From Friedmanniella luteola (lineage in GTDB: Bacteria > Actinomycetota > Actinomycetes > Propionibacteriales > Propionibacteriaceae): a stretch of 64,000 nucleotides of DNA. A program made the position numbers and the translations under genes. The stretch covers positions 1,612,001 to 1,676,000 of the forward strand of contig NZ_LT629749.1 in assembly GCF_900105065.1 (NCBI RefSeq), given 5' to 3'. The notes beneath the pieces are model-generated. The model saw only the letters and a list, made by a program, of their open reading frames with translations, searched no databases and was not told where the DNA came from. Positions 8,575-16,938 of the stretch are shown here, in pieces (position 1 is the first letter of the stretch; every line of letters starts with the position of its first letter).

Positions 8575-9989
8575 CCGCCCTGGCCGACACGCCCACGGCT
8601 CCGCTCCCCGTCCCGGCCGCCGCCCCCGGTCTCCCCGGGAACGCGTCCAGCCGGGCCGACGCGACGGTCCGGACGGCCGCCGCTCTGGTTCTCTGGCTCG
8701 GCCTGCTGCTCGTCACCTCCTGGTGGACGGCGGACGGCGGGGTCGGCGACCTGGCGCGCTGGGGCGACGGGCTCTCGGCGGTGGGCCGGCTCACCGGTCT
8801 CTGGTCGGCCGACCTGCTGCTGGTCCAGGTGCTCCTGATGTCCCGGCTGCCCCCGCTCGAGCACGCCTTCGGCCGTGACCGGCTGGCCAGGACCCACCGC
8901 GTCGTCGGCTTCCTCTCGTTCGACCTGATGCTGGTGCACATCGGCACGATCGTGCTCGGCTACGCCTCGGGTCGCTGGTCAGCGGTGCCAGGCACGGCCT
9001 GGGAGCTGGTCCGCGACGAGCCCGGCATCCTGCTCTCGGTCGCCGGGACGGTCTGCCTGGTCCTCGTCGTCGTCACCAGCCTGCGGGCCGCGCGCCGGAA
9101 GCTCCGCTACGAGTCCTGGCACCTGCTGCACCTCTACGCCTACCTGGGCGTGGGGCTGGCGCTGCCGCACCAGCTGTGGACGGGCACGGACTTCCTGGGC
9201 TCACCGGCGCGGACGCTCTACTGGTGGGGTCTGTGGGCGGCGGCCCTGGCCGCCGTGCTCGTCTGGCGGGTGGGCCTGCCCCTGGTCCGGAACCTGCGGC
9301 ACGGGCTGCGGGTCACGTCGGTGGCCCGGGAGTCCTCCGACGTCGTCTCGGTCTACATGACCGGGCGTCGGCTGGACCGGCTGCCGTTCCGGTCCGGCCA
9401 GTTCATCTCGGCCCGCTTCCTCGACGGACCGGGCTCCAGCCGGAGCAACCCGTTCTCCCTCTCCGCCGCCCCGGACGGCCGCAGCCTGCGCATCACGGCG
9501 AAGGGCCTCGGCGGCGGCAGCGCCCGGCTCGCCTCCCTGCGGCCCGGCACCCGCGTCCTGTTCGAGGGACCGTACGGCCGGCTGAGCAGCCGGGTGCGCA
9601 CGCGGCCGCGGGTCCTGCTGCTGGGCGCCGGGGTGGGCATCACCCCGCTCCGGGCGCTCGCCGAGGACCTCGAGGCCGGGCCCGGCGACATCACGGTGCT
9701 GCAGCGCTGCACCACCGAGCCGCTCTTCGTCCGGGAGCTCGAGGTCCTCGCCGCCGAGCGGGGCCTGCTCCTCGGGGTGCTCCCCGGCCCGCGCCCCCAC
9801 CCCGGCTCCGTCCTCGGCGCGGCGGCCGGGCCGGACGAGCTCGGCGCCCTGCTCACCTGGGTCCCCGACGTCGCCGACCGGGACGTGTTCCTCTGCGGCC
9901 CCACGGCGTGGACCGACGGTGCCGAACGGCTCCTGCACGCCGCGGGCGTTCCCCGTGACCACATCCACACCGAGAGCTTCGGATGGTGA
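8571..9989 (+). CDS. Ferric reductase-like transmembrane oxidoreductase (haem b, FAD, NAD(P)H)
   Basis: A 472-aa membrane flavohaem protein. The N-terminal half has about six helices with histidines positioned for bis-haem ligation (THRVVGFLSFDLMLVHIG and WHLLHLYAYLGVGLALPHQL). The C-terminal half is a ferredoxin-NADP reductase unit with an FAD motif (SNPFSLSAAPDG), a GPYGRL loop, an NAD(P) motif (LLLGAGVGITPLRALAEDL) and a terminal DVFLCGPTAW. It should carry electrons from cytoplasmic NAD(P)H across the membrane. The FMN-binding protein and ApbE encoded immediately downstream make an extracytoplasmic flavin the likely acceptor. It is translationally coupled to the upstream small membrane protein. 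Confidence 0.93.
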   Translation: MTALADTPTAPLPVPAAAPGLPGNASSRADATVRTAAALVLWLGLLLVTSWWTADGGVGDLARWGDGLSAVGRLTGLWSADLLLVQVLLMSRLPPLEHAFGRDRLARTHRVVGFLSFDLMLVHIGTIVLGYASGRWSAVPGTAWELVRDEPGILLSVAGTVCLVLVVVTSLRAARRKLRYESWHLLHLYAYLGVGLALPHQLWTGTDFLGSPARTLYWWGLWAAALAAVLVWRVGLPLVRNLRHGLRVTSVARESSDVVSVYMTGRRLDRLPFRSGQFISARFLDGPGSSRSNPFSLSAAPDGRSLRITAKGLGGGSARLASLRPGTRVLFEGPYGRLSSRVRTRPRVLLLGAGVGITPLRALAEDLEAGPGDITVLQRCTTEPLFVRELEVLAAERGLLLGVLPGPRPHPGSVLGAAAGPDELGALLTWVPDVADRDVFLCGPTAWTDGAERLLHAAGVPRDHIHTESFGW

Positions 9990-9993
9990 CACC

Positions 9994-10518
9994 GTGAGAA
10001 GAATCGTCCTCTGGCTGGCCTCGACGGTGACCGTCGTCGTCCTGCTCTTCAGCTACCACACCTCCACCGACTCCGCGGCCACGGCGCCGGCCAGCACGGC
10101 CAGCAGCCGGCCGACCAGCAGCGCCGCCGCGGGCAGCGGGTCCGGGACCGGTGGTAGCGGGAGCGGCGGCTCGCCGGTCCCGACCCCGACGGCGTCCCCC
10201 ACCCCGTCGCCGTCCAGCACCGCGTCGAGCGCCGGCCAGGCGTCGGGCACCTACACCGGCACGGTCGCCCAGACCCGGTGGGGCCCGGTCCAGGTGCAGA
10301 TCACCACCGCGGCCGGGAAGGTCACCGCGGTCGACGTGGTCGAGTACCCGACCGAGAACCCGCGCGACCAGGAGATCAACGCCCGGGCGGTCCCCGAGCT
10401 GGTCCGGGAGACCATCGACGCCCAGAGCGCCGACATCGACATGGTCAGCGGCGCCACGGTGACCAGCGAGGGCTACCTGCAGTCGCTGCAGTCCGCGCTG
10501 GACCAGGCTGGGATATGA
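9994..10518 (+). CDS. Exported FMN-binding domain protein (covalently flavinylated)
   Basis: A 174-aa protein with an N-terminal membrane anchor or signal (IVLWLASTVTVVVLLFS), a Ser/Thr/Pro/Gly-rich linker (about residues 24-82) and a C-terminal FMN-binding domain. The domain carries the flavinylation motif DIDMVSGATVTS; Thr155 in SGAT is the expected FMN attachment residue. The GTG at 9994 is chosen because it lies 4 bases after the upstream stop and directly precedes the signal-like segment. FMN would be attached by the ApbE encoded next, whose ATG overlaps this stop. Together with the ferric-reductase-like protein this forms a transmembrane electron relay; the final acceptor is unknown. 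Confidence 0.92.
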   Translation: MRRIVLWLASTVTVVVLLFSYHTSTDSAATAPASTASSRPTSSAAAGSGSGTGGSGSGGSPVPTPTASPTPSPSSTASSAGQASGTYTGTVAQTRWGPVQVQITTAAGKVTAVDVVEYPTENPRDQEINARAVPELVRETIDAQSADIDMVSGATVTSEGYLQSLQSALDQAGI

Positions 10519-11339
10519 CCGCCGCCGGCAGCGAGACCGCCGAGGTCGGGCCCGTGCCCGGGTCGCGCGGCCCGCTGCACCGGCGGGCTGCCGAGGTGAT
10601 GGGCACGGTCGTCAGCCTCGCCCTGCGCGGTCGGCACGCCGGCACCGCGACGGGGGAGGCGGCCTGGTCCGAGGCCATGGCCCGGCTCCGCCGCGCCGAG
10701 GCCATGTTCAGCACCTACCGTGCGGACTCCCTGGTCAGCCGCCTCGAGCGGGCCGAGCTGCTGCTCGCCGACTGCCCGCCCGAGGTGCACACGGTGCTGG
10801 CGCTCGCCGACCGGGCCGAGCAGGAGTCCGGCGGCGCGTTCGCCGTCCGCCGCCTGGACGCGACCGGGGTGGTCCGTCTCGACCCCAGCGGCGTGGTGAA
10901 GGGGTGGGCCGCCGACCGGGCCGCCGCCGCGCTGGCCGCCCTGGACGGCACCGACTTCTGCCTCTCCGTCGGCGGCGACCTCGTCTGTCGGACCCTGGAC
11001 CCGGCGTCGCCGCCGTGGCGGATCGGGATCGAGCACCCCCACGACCCGACGCGGCTGGTCGCCACGGTCCCGGTCCGGACGGGTGCCGTCGCCACGTCGG
11101 GGACCGCGCACCGCGGCGCGCACCTCGTGGACGCCCGGACCGGGACCGCGCCGGCGGGGGTGGCCTCGGTGACGGTCGTCGGGGCCGACCTCACCAGCGT
11201 GGACGTCGACGCGACCGCCGCCTACGCCCTCGGCCCGGAGGCCGCACGGTGGCTCCGCACCCGGCCGGGACGCACGGGGCTCGTCGTCTGGGCCGACGGC
11301 CGCCCGGAGCTGGTCACAGGTCCGACCGGTCGAGGCTGA
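10515..11339 (+). CDS. apbE: FAD:protein FMN transferase
   Basis: A 274-aa ApbE-family enzyme that transfers FMN from FAD to threonine in SGAT-type motifs. Family features are the EVMGTVVSLALRG start, FSTYRADSLVSRLER, the VVRLDPSGVVKGWAADRA region, the SVGGDLVC strand, and GAVATSGTAHRGAHLVDARTG with the metal- and FAD-binding loop. No lipoprotein signal is evident, so it may act in the cytoplasm before export or be a short-signal form. Its ATG overlaps the stop of the FMN-binding protein gene, strongly implying that protein is its substrate. The 3' end overlaps a convergent alcohol dehydrogenase remnant by 26 bp. Confidence 0.94.
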   Translation: MTAAGSETAEVGPVPGSRGPLHRRAAEVMGTVVSLALRGRHAGTATGEAAWSEAMARLRRAEAMFSTYRADSLVSRLERAELLLADCPPEVHTVLALADRAEQESGGAFAVRRLDATGVVRLDPSGVVKGWAADRAAAALAALDGTDFCLSVGGDLVCRTLDPASPPWRIGIEHPHDPTRLVATVPVRTGAVATSGTAHRGAHLVDARTGTAPAGVASVTVVGADLTSVDVDATAAYALGPEAARWLRTRPGRTGLVVWADGRPELVTGPTGRG

Positions 11340-11580
11340 AGCGGTAGCGCACGTCGTTCGAGCCACCCGGTGCAGGGCGGTCTGCACCCGGGCGGACGGC
11401 AGCACCCCGACGTCGGCGGTGATGCCGTGCCGGCCGCAGAGGTCCCGCAGGGTCTGGGTGGCCGGCCGCCGCTGCCGGACGAGCTGAGCCGCCTGCGACC
11501 GATGAGCAGGTCGAGGGTCTCCACGCCGACCCGCCCGAGGTGACCGACCGAGCAGACGAGGCGTCGAGACCCAGGCAGCG
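11314..11580 (-). pseudogene. Remnant of an NAD(P)-dependent alcohol dehydrogenase (C-terminus)
   Basis: Read on the minus strand, three short frames together resemble the last about 80 residues of a zinc-type alcohol dehydrogenase: HLGRVGVETLDLLIGRR, then TLRDLCGRHGITADVGVLP followed by SARVQTALHRVA, and finally GSNDVRYRFSLDRSDL with a stop at 11314. These lie in different frames, so at least two frameshifts separate them, and no upstream catalytic domain is present. The identification rests on the DVRYRF C-terminal signature and is moderate. Confidence 0.5.
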
Positions 11581-11639
11581 CAGGTGCGGGGCGAGGTCGT
11601 GAGCGGCGGAGGCGGTGTTCAGCCCCCCGGCTCCGCGGT

Positions 11640-11963
11640 GCGGCTCTCCGACGCGTACTGGGCGACCCGGTCCCGGTCCGGCTCACCGGGGCCCGGCTGG
11701 GGCGGACCCCGGCCGGCGACCTGTTCGGGCACTGGGCCGGCCACGACGTGGCCGAGCTGGCGCAGGTCGCCGCAGCGCAGCGGTCGGGGGTGCTCGTCGC
11801 GGACCTCGAGCCGGTCGACCTCTGGGCCCTGCTGATCGCGCTGGCCGGCACCTGGGCCCAGGCCTCGATCACCTGGACCGCCACCCCCGACGTGCCGGAG
11901 GTCGACCACGAGCGACGCCGGCGGGCGCTCGCCGCCACCGTCCGGCGGGCCCTCTGCCGCTGA
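11640..11963 (+). pseudogene. Truncated TetR-family regulator, C-terminal domain only
   Basis: The frame ending at 11963 encodes GDLFGHWAGHDVAELAQVAA, an acidic turn, then VDLWALLIALAGTWAQASIT and DHERRRRALAATVRRALCR, which matches the ligand-binding tail of TetR/AcrR regulators. The N-terminal helix-turn-helix is missing; upstream sequence in all frames is unrelated. With the neighbouring alcohol dehydrogenase remnant it looks like a decayed regulator/enzyme pair. An internal GTG at 11748 would give only 71 residues. Confidence 0.5.
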
Positions 11964-11974
11964 CCCCGGCCCGC

Positions 11975-13015
11975 CTACTGCAGCGGGAACGGCGGCTGCG
12001 CGACGGCAGGCCGGTCGTCGAGCTCGACCGACGCCACCCACTTCACCCACCAGAAGCCCCGCCGGCCGGGCGCGACGAGCCGGACCGGCGCTCCGGTGCC
12101 GGCGGTCAGCGGCCGGCCCTCGACCGCGGTGGCCAGCCAGAGGGCGCCGACCTCGGCGGCGGGGAAGCGGCGACGGTAGCCGGTCACGCTGGTGACGACG
12201 ACGCTCCGGGCGGCCGCCACCCGGCCCGGGTCCAGCAGGGCGGCGAGCGGCACGCCGGTCCAGGTCGCGTCGGCGAACCAGCCGCTCGTGCAGTCCAGGC
12301 GGGCGGCGACCGGGGTGCCGCGGCTCGTCAGCGCGGCCGCGGTCACGTCGACGCCGTCGACCCGCACCCGGTGCCGCGCGCGGTCCAGCGCCGGCACCCG
12401 GTCCAGGAGCCAGGTCGTCGCCGGGATGGCGGCCGGCGGGAGCCGGTGCGAGCCCGTCGCGATCCGGGCGGCGGCGCCGCGGCTGATCCGGCGGTCGGTC
12501 AGCTCCGCGACGGCCCAGGTCGCCGCCGCGGCCAGGCCGAAGGCGCCGCTGACCAGCAGCCGCCGCCGCGAGGCGTCCCGCCGGGACAGCCCGACGGGCC
12601 GGTGCCGCAGCACGTGCACCACGCCGAACCCGAGCAGGCCCACGGCCGAGCCGACGTGGACCTGGACCGGGCTGACGCCGAGGACGCGGCCGTACCCGCC
12701 GAGCACCTGGACCACCCCGGAGGCCAGGCAGACCGCCAGCAGGCCCAGCAGGGCCAGGCTGGCGCTGTGCAGCCGGGCGGCCCGCAGCACCACGACCGAC
12801 TTCCAGGGGGCGAGGACCAGCACGCCGAGGCCGGTGACGCCGTGCGCGACCCGGGCGGCGGTCGCCGGCCCCGGAGTGCCGGCCGCGAAGAGCAGCCCGC
12901 CACTGGCCAGGGCGCCGAGCAGGAGCAGGCCCAGGCCGAGGTTGGTCCGCCGACCGGCGCGCCGCAGCGGGCGCCACGCCCGGCGGCGGACCGCGCCGCT
13001 CGGCACCGCGCTCAC
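11975..13015 (-). CDS. Membrane-anchored molybdopterin-dependent (sulfite oxidase-fold) oxidoreductase
   Basis: A 346-aa protein with about four to five N-terminal hydrophobic segments (from LGLGLLLLGALASGGLLFAA to SGAFGLAAAATWAVAEL, about residues 28-175) followed by a molybdopterin-binding domain. The cysteine expected to ligate molybdenum is in ARLDCTSGWFADATWTGVPL, and the domain ends GFWWVKWVASVELDDRP, as in YedY/sulfite oxidase-fold proteins. Histidines in the membrane part could carry haem, so this may be a quinone-linked oxidoreductase with its active site outside the membrane. It stands 11 bp downstream of the PrsW protease gene, in the same direction. Confidence 0.88.
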   Translation of the reverse strand: MSAVPSGAVRRRAWRPLRRAGRRTNLGLGLLLLGALASGGLLFAAGTPGPATAARVAHGVTGLGVLVLAPWKSVVVLRAARLHSASLALLGLLAVCLASGVVQVLGGYGRVLGVSPVQVHVGSAVGLLGFGVVHVLRHRPVGLSRRDASRRRLLVSGAFGLAAAATWAVAELTDRRISRGAAARIATGSHRLPPAAIPATTWLLDRVPALDRARHRVRVDGVDVTAAALTSRGTPVAARLDCTSGWFADATWTGVPLAALLDPGRVAAARSVVVTSVTGYRRRFPAAEVGALWLATAVEGRPLTAGTGAPVRLVAPGRRGFWWVKWVASVELDDRPAVAQPPFPLQ

Positions 13016-13025
13016 GGCTCGGCCC

Positions 13026-14297
13026 TCAGCGGACGCCCGGCCAGCCGCCGGGCGGCGGCGGCCCGTACGCGGGCGGCGGGCTGACCGGCGGGGGAGGGGG
13101 CGGGGTCGCGGCCGGACCCGGCAGCGGCACCGACCGGGGCCAGGGGAGGGGCGGGCGGCCCGCCGTCGGCGGCAGGATCACCCAGGGCCGCAGCGCCTGC
13201 GCGTGCTGCAGCAGTCCGAGCATCCGCTGGTTGACGTCGGGCGGCGCGTGGCCGGACAGCGCCCGCAGGTGCAGGAAGGCGATCTCGGTCAGCGTCTGCT
13301 GGAACGCCCGCAGCGCCTCCGCGGCCGGCCGGCCGGCCCGCTGCCGCGCGTACCCGCGCGAGGAGACCCGGTCGCCGAGCCGGGCGACCCAGCGGATCTC
13401 CTCCGGCCGGGTCCAGCCCAGCTGCGTGGTCTGCAGCAGGGCGGCGGTGAGCATCCGGCCCTCGCGGACCCGCGCCCAGATCGCCACCGCCAGCAGCACC
13501 ACCAGCGCGGGCAGCATGATCGCCCCGTAGACGGTGGAGAACCCCTCGGTGCCGTAGTAGGTGCTGCCGTTCCAGACCCCGTGCAGCGTCACGGCGACGA
13601 GGAAGCCGAGCGCGGGGGCGAGCCAGCGCAGCACGGGCCGGCGGGTGCTCACCGCGATGCCGACCCCGAGGCCGGTGGCGGCGGTGAACAGCGGGTGCGC
13701 GAACGGGCTGATGATCCCGCGGACGATGAAGGTGAGCGTCAGCCCGATCCCGCCGCTCTGCACCAAGGCGGACAGGTAGTAGAGGATGTCCTCGACGAAG
13801 GCGAAGCCGATCCCCACCAGCCCCGCGTAGACGAGACCGTCCAGGACACCGTGCACCTGCTGACGCCGCAGCAGCACCACGGTGAGCAGGAAGAGGCCCT
13901 TGCCCGCCTCCTCGACCAGCGGCGCGATCACCGCCGTGTCGACGAAGGAGTCCGTGCCGGGCAGGGCGAAGAGCAGCTGCTCGCCGACGAAGGCGATCAC
14001 CACGGCGACGACGGCGCCCCAGCCGAGCGCGGCGACGCGGTAGCGGCCGGGCTCCGGCTCGTAGCGGTCCAACCAGAAGCAGATCCAGATCAGCAGCGGG
14101 AACGAGATCGCGGCCAGCAGGGTGGTGACCACCGCCGCGACCGGGCCGCCGAAGACCACGACGAGCACGGCGATCAGCAGCGCGCCGACCCCCAGCACCG
14201 CCATCGTCACCCGGGTCAGCACCGAGGAGCGTCGGCGCAGCAGCTCCGGGGGGACGACCGGCACGGGGGCTCCGGCCGGGTACGGCTGACCGGTCAT
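13026..14297 (-). CDS. PrsW-family intramembrane metalloprotease
   Basis: A 423-aa membrane protein with about nine helices. It carries the PrsW zinc signature: the glutamate pair in APLVEEAGKGLFLL, the histidine in ISPFAHPLFTAATGLG and the histidine in VTLHGVWNGS. PrsW proteases cut anti-sigma factors or other membrane proteins. The C-terminal about 60 residues are a cytoplasmic proline/glycine-rich tail (PPPPPPVSPPPAYGPPPPGG), common in actinobacterial members. The start at 14297 is the first methionine before the hydrophobic core and avoids overlap with the divergent gene at 14476. Its substrate is not evident. Confidence 0.93.
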   Translation of the reverse strand: MTGQPYPAGAPVPVVPPELLRRRSSVLTRVTMAVLGVGALLIAVLVVVFGGPVAAVVTTLLAAISFPLLIWICFWLDRYEPEPGRYRVAALGWGAVVAVVIAFVGEQLLFALPGTDSFVDTAVIAPLVEEAGKGLFLLTVVLLRRQQVHGVLDGLVYAGLVGIGFAFVEDILYYLSALVQSGGIGLTLTFIVRGIISPFAHPLFTAATGLGVGIAVSTRRPVLRWLAPALGFLVAVTLHGVWNGSTYYGTEGFSTVYGAIMLPALVVLLAVAIWARVREGRMLTAALLQTTQLGWTRPEEIRWVARLGDRVSSRGYARQRAGRPAAEALRAFQQTLTEIAFLHLRALSGHAPPDVNQRMLGLLQHAQALRPWVILPPTAGRPPLPWPRSVPLPGPAATPPPPPPVSPPPAYGPPPPGGWPGVR

Positions 14298-14475
14298 CGC
14301 TGCCTGCTCATGCTCGGCCGTCCTCTCTGGTGCCCCCGCGGGCGCGGTGCTGCGCCCCACCCTAGGCACGGCGGCCGACACCGCACCCGGACGCGGCCGC
14401 CCGCACCGCCGGTCCGGCGGCGCTCGCCCGGACCCGACAGCGGGGTGCGCTAGGTTCGGCGCGAGGAGGGAGGTG

Positions 14476-15366
14476 GTGGCTGACGTGGACGACTTCGACC
14501 TGGACCGCAGCACCGCGCAGGCCTGGACGGACTTCCAGGCCCGGCTGGCGGAGGTGGTGTCGGTGATGGACGACACGGCCGACCTGACCATCGGCGTCGA
14601 GTCGGTGAGCGAGGAGCCGGCGCCGTTCCTGCGCTTCAGCGCCCCGGCCCAGGACCGGATCCGCTGCGAGGCGGCCGGCAACGCCACCCTCGGCCCCGAC
14701 TTCCGGCTGGACGAGCAGCAGGTCGCGACCCTGACGGCGCTCGGCTGGCAGGCCCCGACGGCGGCGGGTCCACGGCCCAGCCCGAACTTCTGGGTGGAGG
14801 ACGAGCAGGAGCGCAGCGACCGGGTGAGCGCGCTCGCCGTCGCCGCCCTCCGGGACGTCTACGGCGTCCAGCACCCCGTGTTCCTCGCCCCCGACCAGCT
14901 GACCGAGGTCCTCCGGGGTCCGGCACCCGGGTCCCGGGCCGTCCTGGACCGCGCCCAGCAGCTCGACGCGCTGGTGGACGAGGAGCTGACCCGGATGTAC
15001 GGGCACCCGCCGATGCGCGACGCCGACGGCGACGTGGCCATCCGGGTCGGCTCGACGATGCTGTTCCTGCGCACCTCCCCGGACGGCCAGGAGGTGACGG
15101 TGTTCGCCGCGGTGGTGCACGACGTCGACGGTCGCTCCCGCGCCGCCGAGGTGCTCAACGACCTCAACGTCGAGGCCCGCTGGGTGAAGTTCCAGCTCAT
15201 CCGCGACCGGGTCTTCGTCACCTTCTCGGTGCTGGCCCGGCCGTTCGTGCCCGAGCACCTGCAGCACGCCGTCAGCATCCTCTCGGAGGTCGCCGACGGC
15301 ATCGACGAAGACCTGGCAGCCAAGCTGCACGGCCGGACCACCTTCAGCGAGCACGACGGGCCCTGA
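14476..15366 (+). CDS. YbjN/TY-Chap-like domain protein
   Basis: A 296-aa soluble acidic protein. The C-terminal part (about residues 170-285) resembles the YbjN/type III chaperone-like fold of actinobacteria: SRAAEVLNDLNVEARWVKFQ followed by VFVTFSVLARPFVPEHLQHA. The N-terminal half (FLRFSAPAQDRIRCEA...GWQAP) looks like a related chaperone-like domain. A strong GAGGAGGGAGG precedes the start; GTG at 14476 has the best spacing, with GTG at 14473 or 14485 as alternatives. It is divergent from prsW and convergent with the nickel permease. Its function is unknown. Confidence 0.75.
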   Translation: MADVDDFDLDRSTAQAWTDFQARLAEVVSVMDDTADLTIGVESVSEEPAPFLRFSAPAQDRIRCEAAGNATLGPDFRLDEQQVATLTALGWQAPTAAGPRPSPNFWVEDEQERSDRVSALAVAALRDVYGVQHPVFLAPDQLTEVLRGPAPGSRAVLDRAQQLDALVDEELTRMYGHPPMRDADGDVAIRVGSTMLFLRTSPDGQEVTVFAAVVHDVDGRSRAAEVLNDLNVEARWVKFQLIRDRVFVTFSVLARPFVPEHLQHAVSILSEVADGIDEDLAAKLHGRTTFSEHDGP

Positions 15367-15378
15367 CGACCCGCGACG

Positions 15379-16467
15379 TCAGGCCGACCGGGAGCCCCGT
15401 CCACGCCGCCACAGCAGCAGGGCGCTGAGCCCGACCAGGGCGAAGAACCCGGCCAGCCAGAACCCCGCGTGGGTGGTGTCCGTCGCGGCCAGCGCCTCCA
15501 GCAGCGCGGGCCGCCAGCCGAGGGCCTCGGTGAGCAGCGTCGCGACCGCCACCGCGCCGACGAGCAGGCCGCTGGCGATGCTCACGCCGGTGATCAGCAG
15601 GTTGTAGTCGATCTTGCGCGCGGGGTCCTCGTCGGCCGTGCGGTAGAGCCGCAGCATCATCAGCCCGTTCGAGGTGTCGCCGAGGGTCATCGCCGCCGTG
15701 AACAGGAACGGCAGGCACAGCAGCGACGCCGCGGGCGCCCCGGCCAGGGCGGTCCCGGCGGTCACCATCAGCAGTCCGATCTGGCTCGAGGTGTCGAAGC
15801 CCAGGGCGAACAGCAGCCCGACCACGTACACGTGCCGCGGGTGGCGGACCCGGCGCAGCGGTGCCGTCATGATCCGGGCGGCCGGTCCGCGGGGGCTCAG
15901 CGCCCCCGGCGGCAGCACCAGACCGGGGTCCGCGCGCAGGGCCCGGCGGAGCCGGAAGGCCTGCCGGAAGGTGGCGAGGTTCGCCACGGCGACCAGCAGC
16001 AGGTAGAGCCCGGAGACCGCGAGCCCGACGAACCCGAGCACGCGGGCCGCCCCGGTGCTCTCGTCCAGCGCCACCCGGACGAAGCCCGCGCCGGCGATCA
16101 CCAGCACCCCGGTCGCCACCACCACCGAGGAGTGCCCGAGGGAGAAGGCCAGCCCCACCGAGGCGGGGTCGCGGCCCTCGGCCACGAACTTCCGGGTGGA
16201 GTTGTCGATCATCGAGATGTGGTCGAAGTCGAAGGAGTGCACCAGACCACGGAAGTAGGCGAACGCGGCGGCGCCGACCGTCACCGCGCCGACGGCGCCC
16301 GACACGACCCCGTACCCGAGCAGCCCGAGGCCGACCACGTGCAGGACGGCGATGGCGACGAAGGCGGCGCGCACGCGGCGGCCGAACGGCTGCGCGGCCC
16401 GGCCCTCCGTGGTCAGCAGCGGGTGCCGGTGCCGAGGTCGTGCATCCGCTGCGGTGGTGCGGCTCAT
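15379..16467 (-). CDS. High-affinity nickel/cobalt permease (NiCoT family)
   Basis: A 362-aa transporter with about eight helices. The metal-binding signature reads HSFDFDHISMIDNSTRKF, a variant of the family's HxxDADHI motif, and helix-V motifs are recognisable (LGHSSVVV and LGFDTSSQIGLL). It ends in LLLWRRGRGSRSA. It imports Ni(II) or Co(II) for metalloenzymes or B12, which fits the B12-dependent reductase at the window start. It is transcribed divergently from an ArsR-type regulator across a 106-bp region containing two inverted repeats, so metal-responsive repression is likely. The substitution of DAD by DFD is unusual enough to note. Confidence 0.92.
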   Translation of the reverse strand: MSRTTAADARPRHRHPLLTTEGRAAQPFGRRVRAAFVAIAVLHVVGLGLLGYGVVSGAVGAVTVGAAAFAYFRGLVHSFDFDHISMIDNSTRKFVAEGRDPASVGLAFSLGHSSVVVATGVLVIAGAGFVRVALDESTGAARVLGFVGLAVSGLYLLLVAVANLATFRQAFRLRRALRADPGLVLPPGALSPRGPAARIMTAPLRRVRHPRHVYVVGLLFALGFDTSSQIGLLMVTAGTALAGAPAASLLCLPFLFTAAMTLGDTSNGLMMLRLYRTADEDPARKIDYNLLITGVSIASGLLVGAVAVATLLTEALGWRPALLEALAATDTTHAGFWLAGFFALVGLSALLLWRRGRGSRSA

Positions 16468-16488
16468 GTGTCGTAGCCTCGATCCCGG

Positions 16489-16536
16489 AGGGTGGCGTCC
16501 CGCCCACCCTACGGAACAGGTGTCCCGCGCGACACC
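16489..16536. promoter_or_regulatory. Candidate ArsR operators between the nickel permease and its regulator
   Basis: Two inverted repeats lie in the divergent promoter region. The first is AGGGTGG (16489-16495) with CCACCCT (16504-16510); the second is GGTGTC (16519-16524) with GACACC (16531-16536). Their position between the divergent genes supports operator function, but no binding data exist. Confidence 0.45.
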
Positions 16537-16573
16537 CGAGGTCCGGAGCGGGCGGCCGGGAGGAGGGACCGTG

Positions 16574-16909
16574 GTGGAACCGGAGCTGGTGGCCCGCGAG
16601 GCCCTGCTCGACGCCCGGGACGGCCTGCCCGACCTCGTCGACCGGCTCGCCGCGTTCTCCGACCCGACGCGGTTGCAGCTGCTCATCGCCGTCCACGCCG
16701 CGCCCGGGTCGCCCGTCAAGGCGCTGGCCGCCGCCACCGGACTGGCCCCGAACACCGTCACCCAGGCCCTGATCACGCTCCGGGAGGCCGGCCTGGTGGA
16801 GCGGGCCCGCGACGGCCGGCTGAGCCGGTGGACGCTCTCGAGCACGGCCGCCCACGCCCTGCTGCACCACCTCGGGGCGCCGCACTCCAGCCTGCACCCG
16901 CCGCACTGA
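16574..16909 (+). CDS. ArsR-family metal-sensing repressor (NmtR/KmtR-like)
   Basis: A 111-aa winged-helix regulator: FSDPTRLQLLIAVHAAPGSP, then VKALAAATGLAPNTVTQALI as the recognition region. The histidine-rich tail (HALLHHLGAPHSSLHPPH) is typical of actinobacterial Ni/Co sensors of the NmtR/KmtR type. It is divergent from a Ni/Co permease, which it most likely represses when metal is abundant. AGGAGG at 16561-16566 gives 7-base spacing to the GTG at 16574; the GTG at 16571 is an alternative. It is followed after 29 bp by hrpA on the same strand. Confidence 0.9.
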   Translation: MEPELVAREALLDARDGLPDLVDRLAAFSDPTRLQLLIAVHAAPGSPVKALAAATGLAPNTVTQALITLREAGLVERARDGRLSRWTLSSTAAHALLHHLGAPHSSLHPPH

Positions 16910-16938
16910 GCGCGGCCGACGTCCCGGCAGCGCCTACC

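Noticed and set aside
6101-8947. A 948-codon minus-strand open frame
   Set aside because: Only its last 143 codons (the RbsD/FucU gene) are real. The rest is antisense to the FAD oxidase and small membrane protein genes and shows low-complexity Arg/Pro/Gly composition expected from high GC.
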